Part shown: positions 1-5,602 of the stretch, piece after piece
Numbering within the stretch: position 1 is the stretch's first letter
Layout: each line of letters starts with the position of its first letter
NCBI GenBank assembly: GCA_023143305.1
Contig: JAGLHV010000041.1
Coordinates: 1 to 8,441 of the forward strand
Direction of reading: 5' to 3'
Source of the DNA: a bacterium
GTDB taxonomy: Bacteria > CBDUZB01 > JAGLHV01
DNA: 8,441 bases
Notes under the pieces: model-generated
What the model was told of the DNA's origin: nothing
Databases searched by the model: none
The model's input: the letters and a program-made list of their open reading frames with translations, nothing else
Program-made: the position numbers and the translations under genes

Positions 1-48
1 CCCCCCTTATCCACATTATTTAAGAATAACCCAAAACCACCCCTGGTT

Positions 49-110
49 AAAAAAAAAACCGAATTATCCTATCTGTTTTTTACTTATCAAAAACAAATAG
101 AACAATTCGG
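49..110 (-). terminator. Intrinsic terminator with long stem and T10
   Basis: Bases 59-110 fold as CCGAATT/AATTCGG (59-65 with 104-110), a 3-nt internal loop, then CTATCTGTTTTT paired with AAAAACAAATAG (11 of 12 pairs), with an 8-nt loop. On the minus strand this hairpin is followed directly by ten T (58 down to 49). The T tract on one side only shows that it works for leftward transcription. The first base of the stem (110) is also the last base of the possible pseudoknot stem of the RNA upstream. Confidence 0.7.
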
Positions 111-247
111 CAATTTGGAGAGCCTACCCTTTTTTATTCATAAAAATTGCACTTTTACCTTATCCTGGAAGACGGGTAGGCTCTAATGGCCCTGGAAAAT
201 TTTTTATTCCTGCGGCCTTTACCCCCAGGAAACTTCTTCGCTTCTAT
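49..247 (-). ncRNA. Candidate structured RNA: small RNA or riboswitch-like leader, class not recognised
   Basis: No protein frame is credible here, yet the minus strand carries a complete transcription unit: a promoter at 253-280, a structured body, and a hairpin with a T tract at 49-110. Read 5' to 3' on the minus strand, the body has a 6-bp stem TTCCTG/CAGGAA (226-231 with 207-212), then an 11-bp perfect stem AGAGCCTACCC/GGGTAGGCTCT (174-184 with 119-129). A 7-nt loop segment GCAATTT (150-144) is complementary to AAATTGC (116-110), which lies two bases after that stem's 3' strand. Together these would make an H-type pseudoknot directly abutting the terminator stem. The unit could be a free RNA of about 200 nt. 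It could also be a riboswitch-like leader for a gene starting left of base 1, since the minus strand there ends in a purine-rich AAGGGGGG that could be a ribosome binding site. I could not match it to TPP, FMN, cobalamin, SAM, glycine, c-di-GMP, purine, 6S, SRP or tmRNA consensus features. Confidence 0.5.
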
Positions 248-252
248 TAATG

Positions 253-280
253 AATATAGCACCTTTTTTTTCTTTGTCAA
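253..280 (-). promoter_or_regulatory. Sigma-70-type promoter of the candidate RNA
   Basis: On the minus strand TTGACA (275-280) is followed, after 16 bases, by TATATT (253-258). Transcription should start near 246. The -35 box lies immediately beyond the terminator of the lysine-rich protein gene, so the two units are arranged head to tail but separated. Confidence 0.6.
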
Positions 281-283
281 GAC

Positions 284-320
284 AAAAAAAAACTCCCCTT
301 TTATTCAAATAAAAGAAGAG
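284..320 (-). terminator. Intrinsic terminator of the lysine-rich protein gene
   Basis: On the minus strand a 13-bp stem (308-320 with 293-305, two G-U pairs, 2-nt loop) is followed by nine T (292-284). It lies 25 nt past the stop codon of the basic protein gene. The same hairpin read on the plus strand would have two C-A mismatches, so it suits the minus strand better. Confidence 0.8.
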
Positions 321-345
321 TTTTTTTTAATTTCTCATCACAAGA

Positions 346-657
346 TTATTTTTTCTTTTTTTTCTTAGCTACTACTTTTTTCTTCTTAGCTACTACTTTT
401 TTCTTCTTGGCTACTACTTTCTTCTTAGCCTTTTTTCTCCCGCGAGCCATCTTCGCTCTGGAAACATCTCCCTGTTTGTCAATATAGTAAAGGAAACCTT
501 CTTCTCTCTTTATCCCTAACTTAGATACTTTTACGGGTTTTCCTCCTTTTTTCTTTCCTCTCACCATGCTCGCTTTGGAAATATCACCCTGTTTATCCAG
601 ATAATACAAAAACCCTTTTTCCCTTTTAATCCCTGCTTTTTCTACTTTTTCTGCCAT
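346..657 (-). CDS. Small lysine-rich protein with two copies of a GFLYYxDKQGD module
   Basis: The function is not recognised. From the ATG at 657 the protein has 103 residues. Two homologous units follow one another (about residues 8-40 and 45-77), each with the pattern GIKRE-GFLYY-DKQGD-S-A-M-RG. A tail of VVAKKKK repeats, about 25 residues long and almost only K, A and V, follows. There is no signal peptide or membrane segment. The tail resembles the lysine/alanine tails of histone H1-like and other nucleic-acid-binding proteins, so binding to DNA or RNA is a reasonable inference but not shown. The start is chosen because the strong ribosome binding site AGGAGGTGA lies 8 nt before this ATG; an in-frame GTG four codons earlier falls inside that site. 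The gene has its own promoter (742-770) and terminator (284-320), so it is monocistronic and probably well expressed. Confidence 0.75.
   Translation of the reverse strand: MAEKVEKAGIKREKGFLYYLDKQGDISKASMVRGKKKGGKPVKVSKLGIKREEGFLYYIDKQGDVSRAKMARGRKKAKKKVVAKKKKVVAKKKKVVAKKKKKK
365..427 (-). repeat. Three tandem 21-bp repeats coding the VVAKKKK tail
   Basis: Two identical 21-bp copies (365-385 and 386-406) and a third diverged copy (407-427) encode the heptads of the lysine tail. Because the unit is a multiple of three, copy-number change by slippage would lengthen or shorten the tail without a frameshift. Confidence 0.85.
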
Positions 658-730
658 AATCTCTTTCACCTCCTTCCTTTATATAAAATCTAGTTTTCAA
701 AAAAACTATTTTTTTACTAACTACATTTTT

Positions 731-761
731 ATACTGTCATTAGTATACATTAATGCAGTAT
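731..761. promoter_or_regulatory. Imperfect palindrome over the -10 box, possible operator
   Basis: ATACTGTCATTA (731-742) and TAATGCAGTAT (751-761) are inverted repeats with a single inserted base, flanking GTATACAT. The dyad covers the -10 box, most of the spacer and the expected start of transcription, the usual place for a repressor site. No regulator for it is identified in the window. Confidence 0.4.
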
Positions 762-770
762 TTCCGTCAA
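742..770 (-). promoter_or_regulatory. Promoter of the lysine-rich protein gene
   Basis: On the minus strand TTGACG (765-770), 17 bases, then TATACT (742-747). Transcription would start near 735, giving a leader of about 77 nt with a small TAGTTTT/AAAACTA hairpin (691-708) before the ribosome binding site. The -35 lies only 6 nt past the stop codon of the PfpI gene. Confidence 0.7.
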
Positions 771-776
771 GAAAAA

Positions 777-1295
777 TTATTTTATTTTTTTTATTATCTC
801 CTGACAGAAACGAGGCAAATCTTCCGGCTTTCTTGAAGTAATTAAATTCCCGTCGACAACAACTTCTTTATCTTCAAATTTAGCTCCGGCACTTTCTACA
901 TCATCCTTTATAGCCATAAAACAAGTAATCTTTTTTCCTTTTAATACCTGAGCCGATACCAATAATGAAGGGCCGTGACAAATAGCAGCAATTACTTTTC
1001 CCGAATAAAAAGCTTCTCTTACTAACAAAACAACTTGTTGATGACGCCGCAGAAAATCAGGGGCCCAACCACCGGGAATAATTATCGCATCGAAATCATT
1101 AATCTTGACCTGCCCGATATCTTTATCGGGTTCCACAGGATAACCATACTTTCCTTTATAAATTCTTTCCGTTCCGGTCCCAACAACTAATACCCGGGCA
1201 TTTTCTTCCTTCAACCTCAAAAGAGGATACCATAGTTCCAAATCCTGATATTGATTTTCCACAAGAATTATTATCTTCTTGTTTTTTAAACTCAT
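777..1295 (-). CDS. PfpI/DJ-1 family protein (class I glutamine amidotransferase-like)
   Basis: A 172-residue single-domain protein of usual PfpI/YhbO length. The flavodoxin-like fold begins with KKIIILVEN, followed by the family signature around E20 (DLELWYPLLRLKEE) and an IIIPGGWAPD strand-turn near residues 71-80. The nucleophile elbow AICHGP carries Cys106 and His107, and an ITSRKPEDLP motif near the C terminus closes the fold. Cys106, His107 and Glu20 would form the catalytic set. Family members are described as intracellular proteases, protein or nucleotide deglycases, glyoxalases or general stress proteins, and the sequence cannot tell these apart. There is no signal peptide, so it is cytoplasmic. 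The start is supported by GAGGAAC five bases before the ATG. It is 144 nt downstream of the mltD-like gene, with a possible promoter of its own. Confidence 0.92.
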   Translation of the reverse strand: MSLKNKKIIILVENQYQDLELWYPLLRLKEENARVLVVGTGTERIYKGKYGYPVEPDKDIGQVKINDFDAIIIPGGWAPDFLRRHQQVVLLVREAFYSGKVIAAICHGPSLLVSAQVLKGKKITCFMAIKDDVESAGAKFEDKEVVVDGNLITSRKPEDLPRFCQEIIKKIK

Positions 1296-1357
1296 TTTTT
1301 GTTCCTCTTTTTTTTAAAATTATTCCCTCTAAAATTACTAATAAAAATATATTTTTT

Positions 1358-1373
1358 TAAATTGTACAATTTA
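1358..1373. repeat. Perfect 16-bp palindrome upstream of the PfpI gene
   Basis: TAAATTGTACAATTTA is a perfect dyad lying in the leader between the possible promoter (1422-1450) and the PfpI start. It could be an operator; nothing else supports that. The remaining intergenic bases are A/T-rich without other structure. Confidence 0.3.
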
Positions 1374-1421
1374 CTTAATTAATACTTTCTTTTAAACTAT
1401 ATATTTTTGTATATGCAATTT

Positions 1422-1450
1422 ATTATATCCTAATCATCTCTATCTATAAA
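1422..1450 (-). promoter_or_regulatory. Possible promoter of the PfpI gene
   Basis: On the minus strand TATAAT (1422-1427) is a perfect -10, preceded after 17 bases by TTTATA (1445-1450), four of six matches to TTGACA, inside the last codons of the mltD-like gene. The leader would be about 120 nt. In such AT-rich DNA a chance match is possible. Confidence 0.35.
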
Positions 1451-2780
1451 TTCTTAATTTATCTTTAGGATGAATATAACGTTTTCGAGCAATTTTATTC
1501 CACTTTTTTATACTAGAAACTGATGTTCTGAATTTACGGGCAATGCTACTTAAGCAATCCCCTTTTCTAACTCTATAAATAACATATCGTCCTTTTATCT
1601 TCCTCTTATTAATTTCTGCTTTAGTCAGATATTTCTCTCCGGGAGATAGACGGGAAAACTTAAGATTAAAAATATCTTTTGTCCCCGAAGGTAATTGAAT
1701 ACTATATTCCTTTATACCTGCAGGCGTACACCTTTTTCTTAACTCCGGATTTAAATCAACAATTTCTTTCAAAGACACTTCACAACATTCGGCAATTGTT
1801 TTTAAGTCAACACATCCTTTAATAACCACCTCATCCGCTTTTATCAAATTATCAAGTTCCGGAAGAAAACCGAATATTTCCGGTTCCCTAAAAATCATTA
1901 TGGTAGCCATAATTTTAGGAACATATGCTTCTGTTTCCGCAGGAAGAATCAATTCCCAAAAATCATTAGTTTTTTGTTGTTTAATCGCTCTTTCTATCCG
2001 TCCCCGGCCGGCGTTATAGGCAGCCAGCGCCAATTCCCATGAACCAAAAAACTGATAAAGCTCTTTTAAATGCTCTGCCGCAGCAAGAGTCGACTTTTCC
2101 GGATGTCGTCTTTCGTCTACCCATGAATTACGGTTTAACCCATAAATTTTTCCTGTTCCCTTAATAAACTGCCAAATTCCTACCGCTTGTTTGGGTGAAC
2201 GAGCTACAGGATTAAACCCACTTTCCACTAATGCAACATAAACCAATTCTTCCGGAATTCCTTCCTTGATCAAAACTTCTTTCATCCATGGAGCATATTT
2301 TCCCGAACGTCTCAGCCATAAACCAAAATATTTTCTCCCGGAAGTAACATAATATTCCAACCATCTTTCTATTCGGCTATTGAAAGTGATAGGGAAAGAA
2401 AAATCTTTTTTATCCACATCAGGAGCAATTCCATAAATAATTTTATTTAACTTTATCTGAAATAAACAGATTTGACTAAGCAATGTACTTTGCTTACGAA
2501 CCAACTCATCATTATCCTTTCCCCTGGAACAATCAAGTAAATGTTTAAGAGCATAATTAAAATCTGCTTTTGCAGAATACCATTCCTGAATATCAAACTT
2601 TTCCACACCGCTTTTATATAGTTGAGTTGCTATTTTAAATCTTTTCTCAAAAGACACATTACGCGAAAGATAACTCCCTCCTACGTTTGGCCCCTTAGTA
2701 TTCCTTTTATTTTTCAAACCCACACAACTGGGTATAAGAAAAAACATAAACAAAACGATTAAAACTCTATTTTTTTTCAT
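1440..2780 (-). CDS. MltD-like membrane-bound lytic murein transglycosylase with LysM
   Basis: This 446-residue protein cleaves peptidoglycan glycan strands, forming 1,6-anhydro-muramyl ends. The N terminus has a signal peptide ending in a plausible lipobox I-P-S-C with Cys19, so it is probably a lipoprotein facing the periplasm. A helical region (about 45-165) precedes the SLT domain (about 165-300): the catalytic Glu186 lies in ALVESGFNP, followed by AVGIWQF (199-205) and AYNAG (254-258), all hallmarks of the MltD/Slt family. Two C-terminal LysM-type modules follow: a degenerate one (about 318-365) and a clear one (about 399-446, YRVRKGDCLSSIARKF), which should bind glycan. The start is supported by AAGGAAGG 8 nt before the ATG. 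It lies 45 nt after mltG, presumably in one operon, so two different lytic transglycosylases are made together. Confidence 0.92.
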   Translation of the reverse strand: MKKNRVLIVLFMFFLIPSCVGLKNKRNTKGPNVGGSYLSRNVSFEKRFKIATQLYKSGVEKFDIQEWYSAKADFNYALKHLLDCSRGKDNDELVRKQSTLLSQICLFQIKLNKIIYGIAPDVDKKDFSFPITFNSRIERWLEYYVTSGRKYFGLWLRRSGKYAPWMKEVLIKEGIPEELVYVALVESGFNPVARSPKQAVGIWQFIKGTGKIYGLNRNSWVDERRHPEKSTLAAAEHLKELYQFFGSWELALAAYNAGRGRIERAIKQQKTNDFWELILPAETEAYVPKIMATIMIFREPEIFGFLPELDNLIKADEVVIKGCVDLKTIAECCEVSLKEIVDLNPELRKRCTPAGIKEYSIQLPSGTKDIFNLKFSRLSPGEKYLTKAEINKRKIKGRYVIYRVRKGDCLSSIARKFRTSVSSIKKWNKIARKRYIHPKDKLRIYR

Positions 2781-2825
2781 TTCAATTTCCTTCCTTTTTT
2801 ATATAATCTTTTCAAAAATATTTTT

Positions 2826-3770
2826 TTAATTCTTTCTTTTTTTTAAAAGATGCTCCTTATAATATTTAGAAAATTTATGTGTCCCATCTCCTTTAGCCAC
2901 AAAAAACATTACCTCCGAATCAACCGGATACAATGCTGCTTTTAACGAAGCCAATCCGGGATTACACACCGGGCCAACCGGTAAACCATAATACCGATAA
3001 GTGTTATATTTAGAATTAATTTCTAAATCCTTGTAAGTCAGCGGTTTTTGCCACTTGTCTAAAACATAACGCACACTAGCACAAGATTCTAATCTCCAAC
3101 GTTTATTTAACCGGTTATGAAAAACTGCTGAAATTAAATTTCTCTCACTTTCATCCTTTGCCTCCTTTTCAATTAAAGAAGCAAGAATTACCACCTCACG
3201 TTGATTCAAGTTAAACTCTTTGGTTCTCCTTCCCATTTGTGGAGTAAAAACTTTAAAAAACTGACGCCTCATTATTTCAATAATTTCCTCTTCTTTTGTC
3301 CCGGGCAAAAGAAAATAAGTCTCCGGAAATAAATATCCTTCTAAGTTTCTTTTTTTTACTATCTGCAGAAACTCATCACAGGAATAAAGAATATTTTTTT
3401 CCACCAACAATTGGGCAATTTGCTTAACAGTAAACCCCTCAGGAATAGTTACTTTATTATAAAATACTTTTCCACTTGCCAAAATATCAATTATTTCCCT
3501 TGTTGACATCCCGGAATTCAATTTATAAGTGCCTGCTTTAATCCTCTTATGTACTCTTTTGAAATTGACTAATAAAAGAAAATATCTTTTACTTTTAATT
3601 ATCCCTTTCTCCACTAACAAATCCACTATCCCACCGGAATTCATTCCCTGTTCAATCGTAATTACCCCTTCTTTAATAGAGGATTTATGAGAACAATTTA
3701 ACAAAATTACAATCATAAACATTGTAACCAATAAACAAGATAAAATTATTATCCATTTTTTTTTATTCAT
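2826..3770 (-). CDS. mltG: MltG endolytic murein transglycosylase (YceG-like)
   Basis: MltG is an inner-membrane lytic transglycosylase that cuts nascent glycan strands and is thought to set their length. The 314 residues comprise one N-terminal membrane helix (about 6-25), a LysM-like subdomain (about 35-105) and the YceG catalytic domain. The catalytic glutamate is Glu201 in ASLIEKEA, corresponding to Glu218 of E. coli MltG; HNRL (218-221), NTYRYYGLPVGPVCNPG (256-272) and FVAKGDGTHKFSKYYKEH are further family motifs. The stretch that usually reads LQSDPTV is LESCASV here, a substitution I associate with some uncultured lineages. The length is typical. The start lies 7 nt after the ruvX stop without a good Shine-Dalgarno, so translation is probably coupled to ruvX. 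A ruvX-mltG order is common in bacteria. Confidence 0.95.
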   Translation of the reverse strand: MNKKKWIIILSCLLVTMFMIVILLNCSHKSSIKEGVITIEQGMNSGGIVDLLVEKGIIKSKRYFLLLVNFKRVHKRIKAGTYKLNSGMSTREIIDILASGKVFYNKVTIPEGFTVKQIAQLLVEKNILYSCDEFLQIVKKRNLEGYLFPETYFLLPGTKEEEIIEIMRRQFFKVFTPQMGRRTKEFNLNQREVVILASLIEKEAKDESERNLISAVFHNRLNKRWRLESCASVRYVLDKWQKPLTYKDLEINSKYNTYRYYGLPVGPVCNPGLASLKAALYPVDSEVMFFVAKGDGTHKFSKYYKEHLLKKRKN

Positions 3771-3777
3771 CTATTTT

Positions 3778-4194
3778 TTATTTTGGAGAATCCAAATATC
3801 CTTGTAAAATCACTGCCGCAGCCACTTTATCTATTACTTTTTTCCTTCGTTTACGGGAAAGATCTGCATTGATTAAAACATTTTCCGCTGCTACAGTACT
3901 AAGCCTTTCATCCCATAACACCAAAGGCACGGAAATACATTTTTTTAACTGCTCAACAAAAACCATAGTCTCCTTTGCTTTTTTTCCTGTTCCCCCATCC
4001 ATGTTTATCGGAAATCCAACAACTATTTTACTAATTTTAAATTCTTTAATTAAACTTTTAAATTCCTCTATTTTTTCATCCTTAAAGAAATCTTCAGCAG
4101 AAACAACTTTTAAACCCTGTGCAATTATTGCTAACGGATCGCTTATTGCTAATCCAATTCTTTTTTCTCCGTAATCAACACCTAATATTCGCAA
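3778..4194 (-). CDS. ruvX: RuvX/YqgF family RNase H-fold protein (putative pre-16S rRNA nuclease or Holliday junction resolvase)
   Basis: A 138-residue protein of normal YqgF length. Family motifs are all present: GVDYG with Asp7, RIGLAISDP, GFPINMDGG (60-68), DERLST (95-100) and IDKVAAAVILQGYL with Asp122. Asp7, Glu96 (or Asp95) and Asp122 would hold the metal ions. E. coli YqgF acts in maturing the 5' end of 16S rRNA; mycobacterial RuvX resolves Holliday junctions; either role is possible here. The start is a TTG, chosen because AAGGAAGGTG lies 7 nt upstream and the protein then begins MRILGVDYG as in homologues. It is followed after 7 nt by mltG. A 24-nt hairpin (4227-4250) sits just upstream of its ribosome binding site. 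Confidence 0.95.
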   Translation of the reverse strand: MRILGVDYGEKRIGLAISDPLAIIAQGLKVVSAEDFFKDEKIEEFKSLIKEFKISKIVVGFPINMDGGTGKKAKETMVFVEQLKKCISVPLVLWDERLSTVAAENVLINADLSRKRRKKVIDKVAAAVILQGYLDSPK

Positions 4195-4393
4195 AACTAA
4201 ACACCTTCCTTCATAGACATATCAACTACCCCGCAGCTTGCTGCCGGGTAATACACCCAAGCCCCTTCGACTCCCTGCAGTCACTCAGGTACAATTCAAC
4301 TGCATAGTTTTTGTCAGCGCAACTGAAAAAACTCTAAGTCTCATTGAATTAAAACCCTGACGGAACTTAATTATTGCTAAACAAATATCTAAT
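4195..4393. repeat. Gap between thpR and ruvX with REP-like hairpins
   Basis: This 199-nt gap has no gene. It holds an 11-pair dyad with one C-C mismatch (4227-4250, TACCCCGCAGC and GCTGCCGGGTA). Next comes a GC-richer CCCCTTCGACTCCCTGCAG piece up to CACTCAGG (4262-4288), which resembles the CCCTTCGAC...CTCAGGG type of REP-like palindrome found scattered in many bacterial genomes. A third hairpin follows at 4306-4333 (AGTTTTT-TCAG / CTGA-AAAAACT). None is followed by a T tract, so they are not typical intrinsic terminators. The higher GC content compared with the flanks supports an inserted interspersed repeat. Confidence 0.5.
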
Positions 4394-4945
4394 TTACAAG
4401 TTTATTTTTTCTAAACAAGTATATTTTGCCCCACTGGGATACAACCAGCTTTCCATCAAAGAAATTTCTTTGATTTGAATTTCGCCAAAAGAAAGAGTAT
4501 TAAGTTCTTTAATTTTTTGAATTAATCCATTCTTGTCTTTCAAATAACGAACCCTGCCCAAAGAAAGATGAGCAATAAAATCTCTTTTTTCTTTTTCAAA
4601 TCCTGATAAAAAACAAATCTCTTCGACTATTTGATGTAATTGTTTTAACTTTTCTCTCTCCTGGATTCCTACCCAAATTATACGGGGGTTAACATAATGA
4701 GGAAAAACCCCGAACCCTTTAATGTTTATTTTGAAAGGCCCAAACCCGGAAATTGCATGTCTTAAATTATTTTTAATTTCCTCTACTTTACTCCCTGATA
4801 CTTCTCCTAAAAACTTCAAGGTAAAATGTATTGCGTTTTTTTCTATCCATTTCACCTCTGCATTTACTTTTTCTAAACTTTTTCTACCTAATACAAGTTG
4901 CTCTTTCTTTTCCTCAGGTAATTCAATAGCAACAAAAACTCTCAT
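4394..4945 (-). CDS. thpR: RNA 2',3'-cyclic phosphodiesterase (2'-5' RNA ligase family)
   Basis: A 183-residue member of the 2H phosphoesterase superfamily, typical ThpR/LigT length. Both HxTx signatures are visible: HFTL (His40-Thr42) in the context IHFTLKFLG, and HLSL (His126-Ser128) in AHLSLGRV. The N terminus MRVFVAIELP and a C-terminal ESWLYPSGAKYTCLEK are also typical. These enzymes hydrolyse RNA 2',3'-cyclic phosphate to a 2'-phosphate, and in vitro can ligate tRNA halves with 2'-5' bonds; the physiological substrate is usually unknown. The protein is cytoplasmic. Its own promoter (5025-5053) starts it divergently from the response regulator. It is probably the first gene of the thpR-ruvX-mltG-mltD cluster, although the 199-nt gap after it could break the operon. 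Its Shine-Dalgarno (GAGAT) is weak. Confidence 0.93.
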   Translation of the reverse strand: MRVFVAIELPEEKKEQLVLGRKSLEKVNAEVKWIEKNAIHFTLKFLGEVSGSKVEEIKNNLRHAISGFGPFKINIKGFGVFPHYVNPRIIWVGIQEREKLKQLHQIVEEICFLSGFEKEKRDFIAHLSLGRVRYLKDKNGLIQKIKELNTLSFGEIQIKEISLMESWLYPSGAKYTCLEKINL

Positions 4946-5024
4946 TTTTATCTCAACAAAACTTCAATTTACCTTAATATTATTATCTATCTTTTTTCTT
5001 TCCCTCATTACTCTTTGGTTTTTC

Positions 5025-5053
5025 ATTGTACCAATTTTATATAAAAATTGCAA
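5025..5053 (-). promoter_or_regulatory. Promoter of thpR with extended -10
   Basis: On the minus strand TTGCAA (5048-5053), 17 bases, then TACAAT (5025-5030), preceded by TGG, which makes an extended -10. The leader would be about 70 nt. It is back to back with the response regulator promoter, the two -35 boxes being 25 bp apart. Confidence 0.55.
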
Positions 5054-5078
5054 TAGTTTTAACTTTTCTTTTGTAATC

Positions 5079-5108
5079 TTGACAAAAAAAGGGTATTTCT
5101 GTTATAAT
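5079..5108 (+). promoter_or_regulatory. Consensus sigma-70-type promoter of the response regulator gene
   Basis: TTGACA (5079-5084), 18 bases, then TATAAT (5103-5108): both hexamers are perfect. Transcription should begin near 5115, leaving a leader of about 70 nt with a small AACCGGTT dyad (5131-5138). Confidence 0.75.
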
Positions 5109-5139
5109 GAAATCAGGGACAAAGTATCTTAACCGGTTT

Positions 5140-5187
5140 ATGAGTAAAACACATTTTATTTATACCTTTTTCGGAGAAAAACAATGA
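5140..5187 (+). other. Possible 15-codon leader frame overlapping the response regulator start
   Basis: An ATG at 5140 opens a 15-codon frame beginning MSKTHFIYTF. Its TGA overlaps the regulator's ATG as ATGA. It lies within the leader predicted from the consensus promoter, so it would be transcribed. It has no ribosome binding site at proper distance, so translation is doubtful. If translated, it would couple to the regulator. Confidence 0.2.
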
Positions 5188-5579
5188 ATAAGATAAATAC
5201 AAATTCTAAAAAAAAGATTTTTATCGTTGATGACGAAGTAGAAATACGAGAAATATTTCAAAACATTTTAACAGAGGAAGGATATGAAGTAGAAACTTTT
5301 CCCAACTGTGAAGGGCTTTTAACCTCTATCATTTCCTCTCCTCCCGATTTATTAATAATGGACCTTATTCTACCATGGGAAAAAGGGGAAGATTTTATCC
5401 AAAGATTTAATTCTATTGACAAAATCAAAAATTTTCCTATTATTGTTGTTTCAGGAAAAGCGATATCAAATACTGATATCCAACAACTCAAATCCAATGG
5501 TGTAATAAATTTTTATTCTAAACCTTTTGACATTCAATTCATTTTACGGGAACTCTCCACTTTATTAATGGCAGAGTAA
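5184..5579 (+). CDS. Single-domain response regulator (CheY-like receiver)
   Basis: The 131 residues are a receiver domain and nothing more. It has the acidic pair Asp16-Asp17 (IFIVDDE), the phosphoacceptor Asp60 (LLIMDLILP), a switch Ser90 (IVVSGKA) and the conserved Lys113 (SKPF), so it should be competent for phosphorylation by a histidine kinase. With no output domain it must act by protein contact, as CheY or Spo0F do, or by passing the phosphate on. No kinase is encoded in the window, so the partner is unknown. The start is supported by GGAG 8 nt before the ATG. It is the only clear plus-strand gene, divergent from thpR with a strong promoter of its own, and it ends 23 nt from the convergent mnmG stop with no hairpin between them. 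Confidence 0.92.
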   Translation: MNKINTNSKKKIFIVDDEVEIREIFQNILTEEGYEVETFPNCEGLLTSIISSPPDLLIMDLILPWEKGEDFIQRFNSIDKIKNFPIIVVSGKAISNTDIQQLKSNGVINFYSKPFDIQFILRELSTLLMAE

Positions 5580-5602
5580 ACCCTTCTTGCAACTTCATTT
5601 AT

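Noticed and set aside
186..368. Plus-strand open frame of 60 codons, rich in phenylalanine
   Set aside because: No ribosome binding site, low-complexity composition, and it lies antisense to the RNA unit and two terminator/promoter elements.
2410..2418. Second TTATCCACA 9-mer
   Set aside because: It lies inside the mltD-like coding sequence as ordinary codons for V-D-K; isolated and not in a cluster.
3869..4307. Plus-strand frames opposite ruvX
   Set aside because: They are antisense to a gene with all family motifs and have no ribosome binding sites or recognisable domains.
4306..4333. Hairpin after thpR as a terminator
   Set aside because: No T tract follows on the minus strand and the stem has a bulge.
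4722..5132. Plus-strand frame opposite thpR running into the regulator promoter
   Set aside because: Antisense to thpR, phenylalanine- and serine-rich, and it runs through two promoters.
5258..5497. Minus-strand frame opposite the response regulator
   Set aside because: A mirror of a well-supported receiver domain gene; no independent support.
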